51,865 nucleotides of DNA from NCBI GenBank assembly GCA_027068915.1, contig JAMOLT010000004.1, positions 1 through 51,865 of the forward strand, written 5' to 3'. The position numbers and the translations under genes are program-made. Shown in pieces: positions 1 through 7,114 of this stretch. Source of the stretch: Sedimenticola sp. (GTDB taxonomy: Bacteria; Pseudomonadota; Gammaproteobacteria; Chromatiales; Chromatiaceae). The notes under the pieces were generated by a model, which saw nothing but the letters and a program-made list of their open reading frames with translations, searched no databases and was not told the origin of the DNA. Each line of letters begins with the position of its first letter. The first letter of the stretch is position 1.

Positions 1-1
1 C

Positions 2-136
2 ATCGGATTGGCGGTGGCGAATGAAATTGTCACTTTGTATGGAGGTGTGCTGGAGGCGATGGAGGCTGGGGAAAGTGGTTTGAAACTATGCTTGCGCTTT
101 CCGGATGAAGATCCCATGTTCGTTCCGAGCACCTAG
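2..136 (+). CDS. Sensor histidine kinase, C-terminal end (partial)
   Basis: The last 44 codons of a protein that begins outside the window. The reading IGLAVANEIVTLYGG followed by an LCLRFP-like strand matches the end of the HATPase_c fold of sensor kinases (the G2-box helix and last beta strand, as in GLGLAIVKEIVELHGG). It would phosphorylate a response regulator encoded outside the window. The TAG stop at 134-136 is formed by the CTAG end of an inserted repeat (133-403), so the natural C-terminus may have been slightly changed. The family call rests on this short tail only. Confidence 0.6.
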   Translation: MGLAVANEIVTLYGGVLEAMEAGESGLKLCLRFPDEDPMFVPST

Positions 137-403
137 TGTACTGCGTCGGAATTAAAGGCCCTTTCAGTGAGTCACAATGCGGCCAGATGCAAGGCGTACT
201 CACACAGGAAGGGCCGCCCCCTTTCAAGTGAGTACAACACCGCAGATGGCCGCATTGTGGCTCACCCGAAGGGAGTCCCCCAAAAGCGCCAGGACGGTGT
301 TGGGGTACTTGCCAAGGGAGCAACCATTGCCTGCGCACCCCGCCTTGCCCTGGCACTTTTGGCGGACGCTGAAAGAGCCTTTAATTCTGACGCAGTACAC
401 CAG
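133..403. mobile_element. MITE-like element with terminal inverted repeats (family 1, copy 1)
   Basis: The left end (133-166) begins CTAGTGTACTGCGTCGGAAT and continues AAAGGCCCTTTCA. The right end (370-403) is its near-perfect inverted copy, ending CGCAGTACACCAG. The interior has a second inverted motif: GTGAGTCACAATGCGGCC near 168-185 against GCCGCATTGTGGCTCAC near 250-266. No transposase is encoded; the open frames inside look non-coding. Partial copies lie at 6777, 11795 and 45679. The structure is that of a non-autonomous element about 270 bp long. Confidence 0.75.
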
Positions 404-524
404 AAAATGTTTTGTGGAGATGATCAGAAAACCGCAATTGGATGGTGGTGTTCAGATTTGACTGTTGCTACAATCGCGCCATCTATGGCACTTCTGCCGT
501 ATGCTTCGATTAAGGAACGGTTCT

Positions 525-1298
525 TTGAATAACAAAAACAAGATTATTTTTCTAGGCATTTTTTTCTGTTGTCTGATTGCGGCTCCTGTTTCTGCAATGG
601 CATTGTCCATGAGTGATGCGATCAGCAAGTCGGGACAGCAGCGGATGTTGAGCCAGCGCATGGTCAAGGCCTATGCGCTCGTGGGGCAAAAGACAATGCT
701 GAGTGCGGTCAAACAGATGGACGACACCATCAACCAGTTTGATCAAAATCTCCAGCAATTGAAGCTTTTCGCCAAAACTTCAGAAGAGATAAAAATACTG
801 GGAAAAATCAACAGGCTGTGGGAGGCATACAGGTTGTTGATAAGAACCAAACCCAACTTGCAGCAAGCTCCCCAGGTGAATGCGATTGCAGACCGGATGC
901 TGAACTACTCTGATCAGTTTGTGTTGTTGCTGGAAAAACGTTCCGGCACCAGCAAAGGGCGTTTGATCAATATTTCGGATCGTCAGAGAATGCTGTCACA
1001 AAGGATAGCAAAATACTATGTATTCAAAGCATGGGGGCTGGACAATGAGCAGTATAGTGCTGAATATGATAAGGCGGTAAAGGAATTCAGCGATGCGCTG
1101 GGGGAGCTACAAAAAGCGCCTGAGAACAATTCGGACATTAATTCTGCCCTGAAAAAAGTGGAATCTGACTGGAAGATTTTCAAGATCAGTTTCAGTCTTC
1201 AGAAGAAAACGTTTATTCCTTCTCTGGTAACGCGATCGCTGGACAGCATTCTCTCACAGATGAACTATGTTACGGCCCTGTATGTCGGGATATACTGA
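525..1298 (+). CDS. PilJ/type IV pili methyl-accepting N-terminal domain protein, secreted
   Basis: A 257-residue protein if started at TTG 525, which has a good ribosome binding site (AAGGAACGG at 512-520) and gives a classical signal peptide (N-region NNKNK, hydrophobic IIFLGIFFCCLIAAP, then VSA). An ATG at 501 and a TTG at 465 are in frame but have weaker sites. Two copies of the family hallmark are visible, SGQQRMLSQRM near residue 36 and DRQRMLSQRIAKYY near 150, typical of the PilJ/NarX-like all-helical sensory domain. No HAMP, kinase or MCP signalling domain follows, so it is a stand-alone periplasmic domain. Its partner could be the kinase ending at 136, but a mobile element now separates them. 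The ligand is unknown. Confidence 0.75.
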   Translation: MNNKNKIIFLGIFFCCLIAAPVSAMALSMSDAISKSGQQRMLSQRMVKAYALVGQKTMLSAVKQMDDTINQFDQNLQQLKLFAKTSEEIKILGKINRLWEAYRLLIRTKPNLQQAPQVNAIADRMLNYSDQFVLLLEKRSGTSKGRLINISDRQRMLSQRIAKYYVFKAWGLDNEQYSAEYDKAVKEFSDALGELQKAPENNSDINSALKKVESDWKIFKISFSLQKKTFIPSLVTRSLDSILSQMNYVTALYVGIY

Positions 1299-1370
1299 TT
1301 ATTGCAGATAACCCCTGGTGTACCGCACGAGTTTTTAGCGCTGATCTGATGCAGAATCGGAGAACATAAG

Positions 1371-1500
1371 GACACCTCGAATAATTCGGTTTTCACCACG
1401 CCAGTGCAGGCCGGTACCTCAAGTGTAGTTGTAGTGGTTCAGGCTTGCCCTGCCTCCCCCCATCCATGGGTTTGTGTGCTGAAATGATAGCTTATAGGGG
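1371..1500. repeat. Dispersed repeat family 2, copy 1
   Basis: Two blocks are shared with 46811-46963: CACCTCGAATAATTCGGTTT with the following CACCACGCCAGTGCAGG (1373-1410), and CATCCATGGGTTTGTGTGCT with the following GAAATGATAGCTTATAG (1460-1496). The first block also matches, inverted, the REP-like sequence at about 35965-36008. The rest of 1299-1370 shows no gene. Confidence 0.6.
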
Positions 1501-1516
1501 TGCCCGTAACCTGGTG

Positions 1517-1540
1517 TAGTGTCCTTTATACGTTACACTA
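1517..1540. promoter_or_regulatory. Dyad upstream of the cid/lrg-like genes, possible operator
   Basis: TAGTGT (1517-1522) and ACACTA (1535-1540) form a perfect 6-bp dyad with a 12-bp A/T-rich spacer, about 95 bp before the cidA-like start. LysR-type regulators (CidR) commonly bind such sites, but no regulator is visible here, so the role is inferred. Confidence 0.3.
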
Positions 1541-1564
1541 GATTGTTTAATACCAATGCAGAAA

Positions 1565-1630
1565 AGCTATCCCAGGATGTTGTTGCTTATATGGTATACA
1601 GTCTGCAAAAACCAGCATCCAAGGATAGCT
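1565..1630 (+). promoter_or_regulatory. Stem-loop sequestering the cidA ribosome binding site
   Basis: 1565-1582 pairs with 1613-1630: 15 Watson-Crick pairs, one G-U pair and a 2-nt internal mismatch, closing a loop of about 30 nt. The Shine-Dalgarno sequence AAGGA (1621-1625) lies within the 3' arm and the ATG follows at 1632. In this fold the RBS would be largely hidden, suggesting translational control. Confidence 0.5.
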
Positions 1631-1631
1631 G

Positions 1632-2000
1632 ATGAAATTTCTGAATGGCATGACTCTGTTGCTGATTTACCAGCTTGTGGGAGAAATCGGCGTACAACTA
1701 TTACAGTGGTCTATTCCCGGCCCGGTGCTGGGTATGCTGTTGTTGTTTCTGACCCTTTTGTTGCGCAAGGGGGCCCTGCCTTCTGCTGATGTTGCTTCCA
1801 CCGCCCTTCTGAGTCACTTGTCCCTGCTTTTCGTTCCGGCCGGGGTGGGTATGATGGTGTATTTTGAGCACCTGGCAAAGGAGTGGCTGCCGATTGTTGT
1901 TGCGCTGGTGCTCGGCACGGTTGTGACCATGGCCGTCAGCGCTTTGGTAATGCAGGGGGCCAGCCGCCTGTTTTCACCGGAGACATACAGGGATGGCTGA
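1632..2000 (+). CDS. CidA/LrgA family membrane protein
   Basis: A 122-residue, four-helix inner-membrane protein. The family signature is visible: LLIYQLVGEIGVQLLQ near the N-terminus, IPGPVLGMLLLFLTLL near residue 28 and SLLFVPAGVGMM near residue 64. CidA/LrgA proteins are holin-like and act with CidB/LrgB; in several bacteria and in plastids the pair functions in pyruvate or glycolate export and in control of murein hydrolase activity. The gene overlaps the next by 8 bp, so the two are co-translated. A hairpin covers its ribosome binding site. Which transported substrate applies here cannot be told from sequence; glycolate would fit an autotroph but that is inference. Confidence 0.85.
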   Translation: MKFLNGMTLLLIYQLVGEIGVQLLQWSIPGPVLGMLLLFLTLLLRKGALPSADVASTALLSHLSLLFVPAGVGMMVYFEHLAKEWLPIVVALVLGTVVTMAVSALVMQGASRLFSPETYRDG

Positions 2001-2721
2001 TGGTGATCTGACAACTCTATGGGTATATCTTTCAGCTTCTCCGCTGGTTGGCCTGACGATCACACTGATTGCCTATAGTCTCGGGTATCGTTTGTACCTG
2101 TATGCAAATCGCAACCCTTTACTGAACCCCGTGGTGACCGCAATAGCGGCTTTGATCGCTTTTCTTCAAATATCGGGTGTCTCCTATGCAACCTACTTCG
2201 AGGGGGCGCAGTTTGTGCATTTCCTGCTTGGCCCCGCTACAGTTGCACTGGCTGTGCCTCTCTATCAACAGTGTGCAAAGATCAAAAAACGTCTGCTGCC
2301 GCTGGTGATCACGCTGGTTGTTGGCGCAATTGTGGGGGCTGGCAGCTCCGTTGGCATTGCCTGGATGCTTGGCGCCAGTCTGGAAATGCAAATGTCGTTG
2401 GCTCCAAAATCAGTGACCACGCCGGTCGCCATGGGAATATCGGAGCAGATTGGCGGGTTGCCCTCGCTCACTGCAGTACTGGTTGTGGCCACGGGCATTA
2501 TCGGTGCGGTGACTGGTACCACGCTCTTCCGGCTGATGCGCATTAAGGATGATGCAGTAAAAGGCGTGGCCATGGGCATTGCTGCGCATGGCATTGGTAC
2601 TGCGCGTGCCTTCCAGGAAAATAAGGAAATGGGCGCTTTTTCAGGTTTGGCCATGGCGTTATCAGCGTTCACATCTGCCGTGATGTTGCCCTGGTTGCTG
2701 CATGTGGCAGGTGTACTTTAG
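1993..2721 (+). CDS. LrgB/CidB family membrane protein
   Basis: A 242-residue polytopic membrane protein of normal family length. Recognisable segments include NPLLNPVVTAIAALI (residues about 36-50), FLLGPATVALAVPLY (about 77-91), PKSVTTPVAMGISEQIGG (about 138-155) and the conserved GIAAHGIGTARAF near residue 195. It pairs with the CidA/LrgA homologue, whose frame overlaps the start of this gene by 8 bp. The plant homologue PLGG1 is a glycolate/glycerate transporter and bacterial LrgAB is tied to pyruvate uptake or export, so an organic-acid transport role is likely. Confidence in the family is high; the substrate is undefined. Confidence 0.88.
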   Translation: MADGDLTTLWVYLSASPLVGLTITLIAYSLGYRLYLYANRNPLLNPVVTAIAALIAFLQISGVSYATYFEGAQFVHFLLGPATVALAVPLYQQCAKIKKRLLPLVITLVVGAIVGAGSSVGIAWMLGASLEMQMSLAPKSVTTPVAMGISEQIGGLPSLTAVLVVATGIIGAVTGTTLFRLMRIKDDAVKGVAMGIAAHGIGTARAFQENKEMGAFSGLAMALSAFTSAVMLPWLLHVAGVL

Positions 2722-2758
2722 CGCTGTACAAACCAGTTATTCCACGCCAAAATGAGTA

Positions 2759-3925
2759 ATGTTGTCGATCAAGCATAATCATCTTGGCATGTCCGGTGAA
2801 GAAGCTACAGGAAGAGTGAAATACAAGCTGCTGGATGCGCTTCTGGATCGGGAAGAGGTTGAAAGGATCTGGAAGCAGGTGCTGCCGGAGAGTAAGGCAT
2901 CTTTTTTTCTTTCCTGGGAATGGATTTCAACCTGGCTGGAAACACTCCCAGGTGATGAGAGGATAGATCTGATTACCGGCTATATAAATGATGAGCCGGT
3001 TTTGGCTTATTTTCTTGGGAAAAGACAGTTTACCCGGCGAGGCTTCTTTCATTACAGGTTGGCCTCGCTAAATGCAACAGGAGATGAATATCTGGATGAA
3101 TTGACTGTGGAATACAATGGTGTACTGGTGATTCCTCAGTTACGGATTGATGTGATCCAGGAGATTGCCAATAGGGATGTTGGTGAATGGGATGAGTTAT
3201 ATCTTCCGGGGCTGGCAGGTGATCTGTGTGCTGAGATAGACCGTCTCAGGAACGATGCCGAGCAATATTTTATCATCGATATAGAAAAAGATAGCAAGTC
3301 ACGTTATGTAGAGCTGGATAAAGTTCGAAGTGCCAATATGGATTATGCTGGTCTGCTTAGTTCAAACAGAAGGCAACAGATCAGAAGATCCATACGAGAA
3401 TATAGTAAAAGTAGTGAAATCAGGGTCAATGTGGCACAAACCTCAGGCGAGGCATCGCAACTGCTGGAGGCTCTGGCTGAGCTGCATCAGCGGGAATGGA
3501 TACAAAGAGGTAAGGAAGGTGCGTTTGCCAACAGCTATTTCCATGATTTTCATAGCGCTTTAATACAGAAATATTTTGACAGTGGCATTATTCAACTTGT
3601 CCATATTCATACAGATCAGGTAACCATAGGCTATCTGTATAACTTCATTCATGAGGGCAACGTGCTTTTTTATCAGAGTGGCTTTAACTATATGGAGAGC
3701 AACCATGCCAGACCTGGCTTGGTTTCACACTATTTTGCAGTATTACTGAATGCTGAGCTTGGCCATGGGAGATATGACTTTCTCGCCGGTGATTCCCAGT
3801 ACAAGAAAAGTCTGGCAACCAATGCAGAACGTATGATGTGGGTTCGGCTGAAAAAAAAGAGCATCCGCAGCTGGGTAGAAGGTAGTGCGCGCAGCGCTTA
3901 CAGGAAGTTGAAAAGAACACAGTAG
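2759..3925 (+). CDS. GNAT-fold acyltransferase, CelD/BcsL (Acetyltransf_6) type
   Basis: A 388-residue soluble protein. The layout and motifs recall the CelD/FemAB-like acetyltransferase family found in polysaccharide gene clusters: FFLSWEWISTWLETL near residue 45, a central RRQQIRRSIREY, a long helix with LHQREW, and a C-terminal YQSGFNYMESNHARPGLVSHYF followed by YDFLAGDSQYKKSL. Family members transfer acyl groups to sugars or aminoacyl groups to peptidoglycan precursors. The next gene downstream, 44 bp away on the same strand, is a polysaccharide deacetylase, supporting a cell-surface polysaccharide role. ATG 2759 is used; an in-frame ATG at about 2789 is an alternative. The exact substrate is unknown. 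Confidence 0.7.
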   Translation: MLSIKHNHLGMSGEEATGRVKYKLLDALLDREEVERIWKQVLPESKASFFLSWEWISTWLETLPGDERIDLITGYINDEPVLAYFLGKRQFTRRGFFHYRLASLNATGDEYLDELTVEYNGVLVIPQLRIDVIQEIANRDVGEWDELYLPGLAGDLCAEIDRLRNDAEQYFIIDIEKDSKSRYVELDKVRSANMDYAGLLSSNRRQQIRRSIREYSKSSEIRVNVAQTSGEASQLLEALAELHQREWIQRGKEGAFANSYFHDFHSALIQKYFDSGIIQLVHIHTDQVTIGYLYNFIHEGNVLFYQSGFNYMESNHARPGLVSHYFAVLLNAELGHGRYDFLAGDSQYKKSLATNAERMMWVRLKKKSIRSWVEGSARSAYRKLKRTQ

Positions 3926-3969
3926 ACAAGTATGTGGCAGTGTATCCTTGGTAGAAGCAAGGGGGGAAA

Positions 3970-4983
3970 ATGAAAGACAAGAAACGCATATTGTCAGGTT
4001 TTCTGGAGAGAACCCGGCTGCTTAACATGCTTGAGTTGGCTCCTGCATCAGCGCTAATCATTATGAACTACCACAGGGTGTACCATGACAAGCTGGCAAC
4101 AGAGTTTGATTCGGGTGTTTTTTGCCCGTCTATGGAGGAATTTGATCAGCAGATGGCTTTTCTTAGCAAGCATGCCAACCTCATAACTGAAGAAGAGGTC
4201 GTAAGGTTAGCGCAATCTGGCAAGCCGCTACCAAAGCGAAGTGCATTGGTCACCTTTGATGATGGCTACAGAGACAACTATTTGTTTGCTGCGCCAGTGC
4301 TCAAAAAGTATTCTGTGCCGGCCATTTTTTTTATACCCATTGAGAGCATTGAAAAATCCAGAGTGGGATGGTGGGATGTTATTGCCTATTTCATCAAACG
4401 CACAGGAAAAAAAGACCTTCCTTTCAATGGCAGCAAATTATTTTTGCGTACAAAGACAGAGAAAGAAAGCGCTATAGTGGTATTGCATGATTACATGAAA
4501 TCAGCGAGGGCAGAGGAGTCCAGGAATTTTCTTGCTGAACTGTCATTTCTTTGCGGCGTGGATTTTCCATCTAAGGAAGCGCAGCGAGAGGAATTGATGA
4601 GTTGGGATCAAATTATGGAGATAGGAAAATCAGAACTCCTGAGTATTGGTTCGCACACCATGTCCCACCGTGTATTGAGCACCGTCTCAGATGAAGATGA
4701 ACTGCGGGAGCTGGTTGATTCCAGGTTTTTCCTGCAGCAGAAGCTGGGGTATGAAATAAAATCCATAGCGTATCCAGTGGGCAGCTATCAAACATTCAGT
4801 GACAGAACAAAAAATAATGCGCGCCGGGCGGGGTACAGTATTGGGTTTTCATTCAATACCGGTGTTAACTATGGAAGCATTATTGATCCATTCAATATAA
4901 AGAGAATTGGCCCCGTGGCCGACCTTGCTGCCTTTAAATCCACACTCATTGTTCCCCGGCTGTTCGTAAACCAGCCGGCTTAG
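3970..4983 (+). CDS. Polysaccharide deacetylase (NodB homology) family protein
   Basis: 337 residues. The NodB-fold metal-dependent deacetylase motifs are present: MNYHRV near residue 36, the catalytic/metal motif TFDDGYRDN near residue 95, SIGSHTMSHRVLS (metal histidines) near residue 228 and the IAYPVGSY motif near residue 267. No signal peptide is evident, so it would act in the cytoplasm or at the inner face of the membrane, removing N- or O-acetyl groups from a polysaccharide or its precursor. Similar enzymes sit in exopolysaccharide loci next to GNAT/FemAB-like transferases, as here. The ribosome binding site AAGGGGGGAAA immediately precedes ATG 3970. Confidence 0.85.
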   Translation: MKDKKRILSGFLERTRLLNMLELAPASALIIMNYHRVYHDKLATEFDSGVFCPSMEEFDQQMAFLSKHANLITEEEVVRLAQSGKPLPKRSALVTFDDGYRDNYLFAAPVLKKYSVPAIFFIPIESIEKSRVGWWDVIAYFIKRTGKKDLPFNGSKLFLRTKTEKESAIVVLHDYMKSARAEESRNFLAELSFLCGVDFPSKEAQREELMSWDQIMEIGKSELLSIGSHTMSHRVLSTVSDEDELRELVDSRFFLQQKLGYEIKSIAYPVGSYQTFSDRTKNNARRAGYSIGFSFNTGVNYGSIIDPFNIKRIGPVADLAAFKSTLIVPRLFVNQPA

Positions 4984-5079
4984 TTTTCTTTATTCTTTGT
5001 TGTCCCCGGTGGAACTCAAAACTGTTGCTGCAGTCAATAGACTAATGCCAACGGAAGAGCGTCAGGATAAACTATCACA

Positions 5080-5715
5080 ATGCAACAACACATGCTCTGG
5101 TGGTTGTTGACTGCCAGCTTGGCACATCTACTTTTTATCCGATACCTGCCAGTGCCTCTGAAGCCGTTCTGGCCGCTTGAACACTTGCCAACAGATCCCA
5201 AGTCCATACAAGTAACGCTGAAGTTGCCGCCCGCAATGGTGCCTGTGGATGAGTATGCCAACCCCAAATCTGAAAAATCAGTTGCTGCTGAACCGCTATC
5301 CAAAAAGGAATCAGAACCCAGGTTTCTTGAACGCAATACAGGGAAAAAGCAAGAGCCTGCTGAAACCAGAGCAGGTACCCAACAGAAAAAACAACAAGTA
5401 AGTGTTCTTCAATTGAGGCAATCTATAAGAAATTATCAGGATCAGGACATTGTTGAGGTGGACCCTTTTGATATTGCTCTGCCTGAGGACATTAATGCAG
5501 AAGCGTTTGTGGCAAATGCAATGACGAAAGCAGGCTACATGGTGCAGGAATATGATCTGCATGGTGGAGCACATGTGAAACGGGTTCAGATGTTTGGAAG
5601 GGAAGACAGATGTTATCTCCTGCACCGGAAAATTTTGGAGAAAGGGAGGTTGGAGTGGGAACAAAGCAATATAATGCAAGTGGGCTGGGACAAAAAGGAA
5701 ATTTCATGTGAATGA
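5080..5715 (+). CDS. Hypothetical membrane-anchored protein
   Basis: 211 residues, family not recognised. The first 20 residues (HMLWWLLTASLAHLLFIRYL) form one hydrophobic segment, probably an uncleaved anchor. A charged, low-complexity linker rich in K, E and Q (residues about 60-110) follows. The C-terminal 90 residues look globular and contain two cysteines (one in EDRCYLLHRK, one at the penultimate position) that could form a disulfide in the periplasm. The TonB-like layout of anchor, flexible linker and small C-terminal domain is suggestive but no TonB motif is visible. It lies about 95 bp after the deacetylase on the same strand. Confidence 0.6.
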   Translation: MQQHMLWWLLTASLAHLLFIRYLPVPLKPFWPLEHLPTDPKSIQVTLKLPPAMVPVDEYANPKSEKSVAAEPLSKKESEPRFLERNTGKKQEPAETRAGTQQKKQQVSVLQLRQSIRNYQDQDIVEVDPFDIALPEDINAEAFVANAMTKAGYMVQEYDLHGGAHVKRVQMFGREDRCYLLHRKILEKGRLEWEQSNIMQVGWDKKEISCE

Positions 5716-5771
5716 AGGAAGTGGACATTACCGGGAGAGAACCACCCCCTCATAGAGGAAATGGCTGTCCT

Positions 5772-6773
5772 TCAGGCAGGTGTCGGACTTGTCAGTATGT
5801 ATTGGTGATTCGTGTAGAGTGGATGCTCTTTCGGGAAAAATTGCAGCATGGCTGCAGCATAGCGATCAAACGGATTTTGAATGCTTGCAATGCGCTTTGT
5901 ATCTGCCGAATTTATCCCGTGAGTATTGAAACGAATCATCAATGGCACGGGATAGTCGGTGCCAAATAGGATTTTGTGGTGTACCTGCTTCTGGCTTGCC
6001 AGATGTTCCAGGGCTCTGGCGCGAAGGGGGATGAGCATGGCTGAAAGGTCACCGTATAAATTGTCGTGCTGTTCGAGCATTTCCAGAATATGGAAATAAT
6101 CCTTATCGAACCATGTGGGGTTTCTGGACAGATTGCGCCAGAAAAGCCATTTGTGATTGATTTGCCCCAGGCCCATGTGGGCGGCTATTACAGTCACGCC
6201 AGTTTGCAAAGGCAGTTCCAACATATCACTGCCTTCATAGCGTTTTTCTGATTGAATGCTTATTTCACTGCCGATGTGGATGATTAGAGGCAGGTTCTTG
6301 TCCCGCAGCTTTTCGTAGTAGGGGATAAAAGTCGGGTTATTGAGATCCAATCCCCAGTAGTTTTGCAAAAATTTAGCCCCACGGAAGCCCTTTTCAGAAT
6401 ATTCTTCAATTCGCTCAAGGGCATTTGGCCGCAAAGGGTTGATGGAGAAAAATGGAATGAATTGCAGGGGATAACGGCCTGCCACTTCCAGCACGTCCGC
6501 ATTCATGGCGCATACGGTTTTGTCGCGGTGTGTTTCTCTTCCTTTGCTATCAACGCGGCTGTCCACACCAAACAGGCAAGTCTGTTCCACCGTTTCTGAT
6601 GTGCTCACTGCATGCGCCATTGCAGCCACATAGGCTTTCCAGGGCTGCTGTTTCAGCTTAACAGGGTCAATGCCCAGGCTTTTGGCAAAAAAACGAACGG
6701 CTATTCTGTCGAAAAGGCGATCAAAGCGTACCTGGGGATTTAGCAAGTGGGTGTGGATATCAATGGTTTTCAT
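5772..6773 (-). CDS. Amidohydrolase family protein (Amidohydro_2, TIM barrel)
   Basis: 333 residues. Starts MKTIDIHTHLLNP, where IDIHTH supplies the first metal-binding HxH. Further barrel signatures are LPLIIHIGSE (residues about 186-195), VIAAHMGLG (about 215-223) and HKILFGTDYPVP (about 268-279), in which the Asp would be the last metal/catalytic residue. This is the COG2159 type of metal-dependent hydrolase or decarboxylase; the substrate cannot be named. It converges on the hypothetical gene ending at 5715. A family-1 repeat starts 3 bp upstream of its start codon (6777 onward), so its promoter and leader are element-derived. Confidence 0.8.
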   Translation of the reverse strand: MKTIDIHTHLLNPQVRFDRLFDRIAVRFFAKSLGIDPVKLKQQPWKAYVAAMAHAVSTSETVEQTCLFGVDSRVDSKGRETHRDKTVCAMNADVLEVAGRYPLQFIPFFSINPLRPNALERIEEYSEKGFRGAKFLQNYWGLDLNNPTFIPYYEKLRDKNLPLIIHIGSEISIQSEKRYEGSDMLELPLQTGVTVIAAHMGLGQINHKWLFWRNLSRNPTWFDKDYFHILEMLEQHDNLYGDLSAMLIPLRARALEHLASQKQVHHKILFGTDYPVPLMIRFNTHGINSADTKRIASIQNPFDRYAAAMLQFFPKEHPLYTNHQYILTSPTPA

Positions 6774-6776
6774 GTT

Positions 6777-6860
6777 CTAGTGTATTGCGTCGGAATTAAA
6801 GGCTCCTTCAGGGGGGCTCCCTTCGGGTGAGCCGCAATGCGGTCATCTGCTGTTTTGTAA
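6777..6860. repeat. Family 1 repeat, partial copy 2
   Basis: Left terminus CTAGTGTATTGCGTCGGAAT, then AAAGGCTCCTTCAG, followed by the internal motif GGGTGAGCCGCAATGCGGTC (about 6826-6845). The right inverted repeat is not found, so the copy is truncated. It directly abuts the start codon region of the minus-strand amidohydrolase. Confidence 0.65.
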
Positions 6861-6946
6861 TTGTATCGGCTGTTGCATTCATCTGCACAAGTCATGAAAA
6901 ACAGGAAAATGATGTAGCCTGGAAACGCAAGCCTTCCGGTTTTGAA

Positions 6947-6987
6947 TGTGTGTGATATAGCGCAACAGTTGTGCCATATCACACACA
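6947..6987. promoter_or_regulatory. 41-bp hyphenated palindrome, probable upstream activator site of the copper receptor gene
   Basis: The arms TGTGTGTGATATAGCGCAA (6947-6965) and TTGTGCCATATCACACACA (6969-6987) match at 17 of 19 positions around a 3-nt centre. Its centre lies about 108 bp upstream of the transcription start predicted from the sigma-54 promoter at 7049-7064, the usual distance for an enhancer-binding protein. The candidate binder is the PspF-like protein encoded at 9307-10257. Confidence 0.6.
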
Positions 6988-7048
6988 AAACAATTGCTGA
7001 TTCGGTGGCTGGCATTTCAACTGGTTGATATTCGGAGCAATGGGGTGC

Positions 7049-7064
7049 TGGCACAGGAATTGCT
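7049..7064 (+). promoter_or_regulatory. Sigma-54 (RpoN) promoter of the copper receptor gene
   Basis: TGGCAC at 7049-7054 and TTGCT at 7060-7064. The diagnostic GG (7050-7051) and GC (7062-7063) are separated by exactly 10 nt, as required for the -24/-12 element. Predicted start about 7075, 40 nt before ATG 7115. Confidence 0.75.
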
Positions 7065-7114
7065 CATTACGCTGAGGTTCAAACTTAAAATCAAAGCCAA
7101 CCGAGAGTCTCCGA

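Noticed and set aside
30-461. Several open frames on both strands across 30-532
   Set aside because: They lie within the inverted-repeat element or are antisense to the kinase tail, and no protein-family features are visible.
5712-5969. An 85-residue plus-strand frame overlapping the amidohydrolase
   Set aside because: It is antisense to a well-supported enzyme gene and has no recognisable domain.
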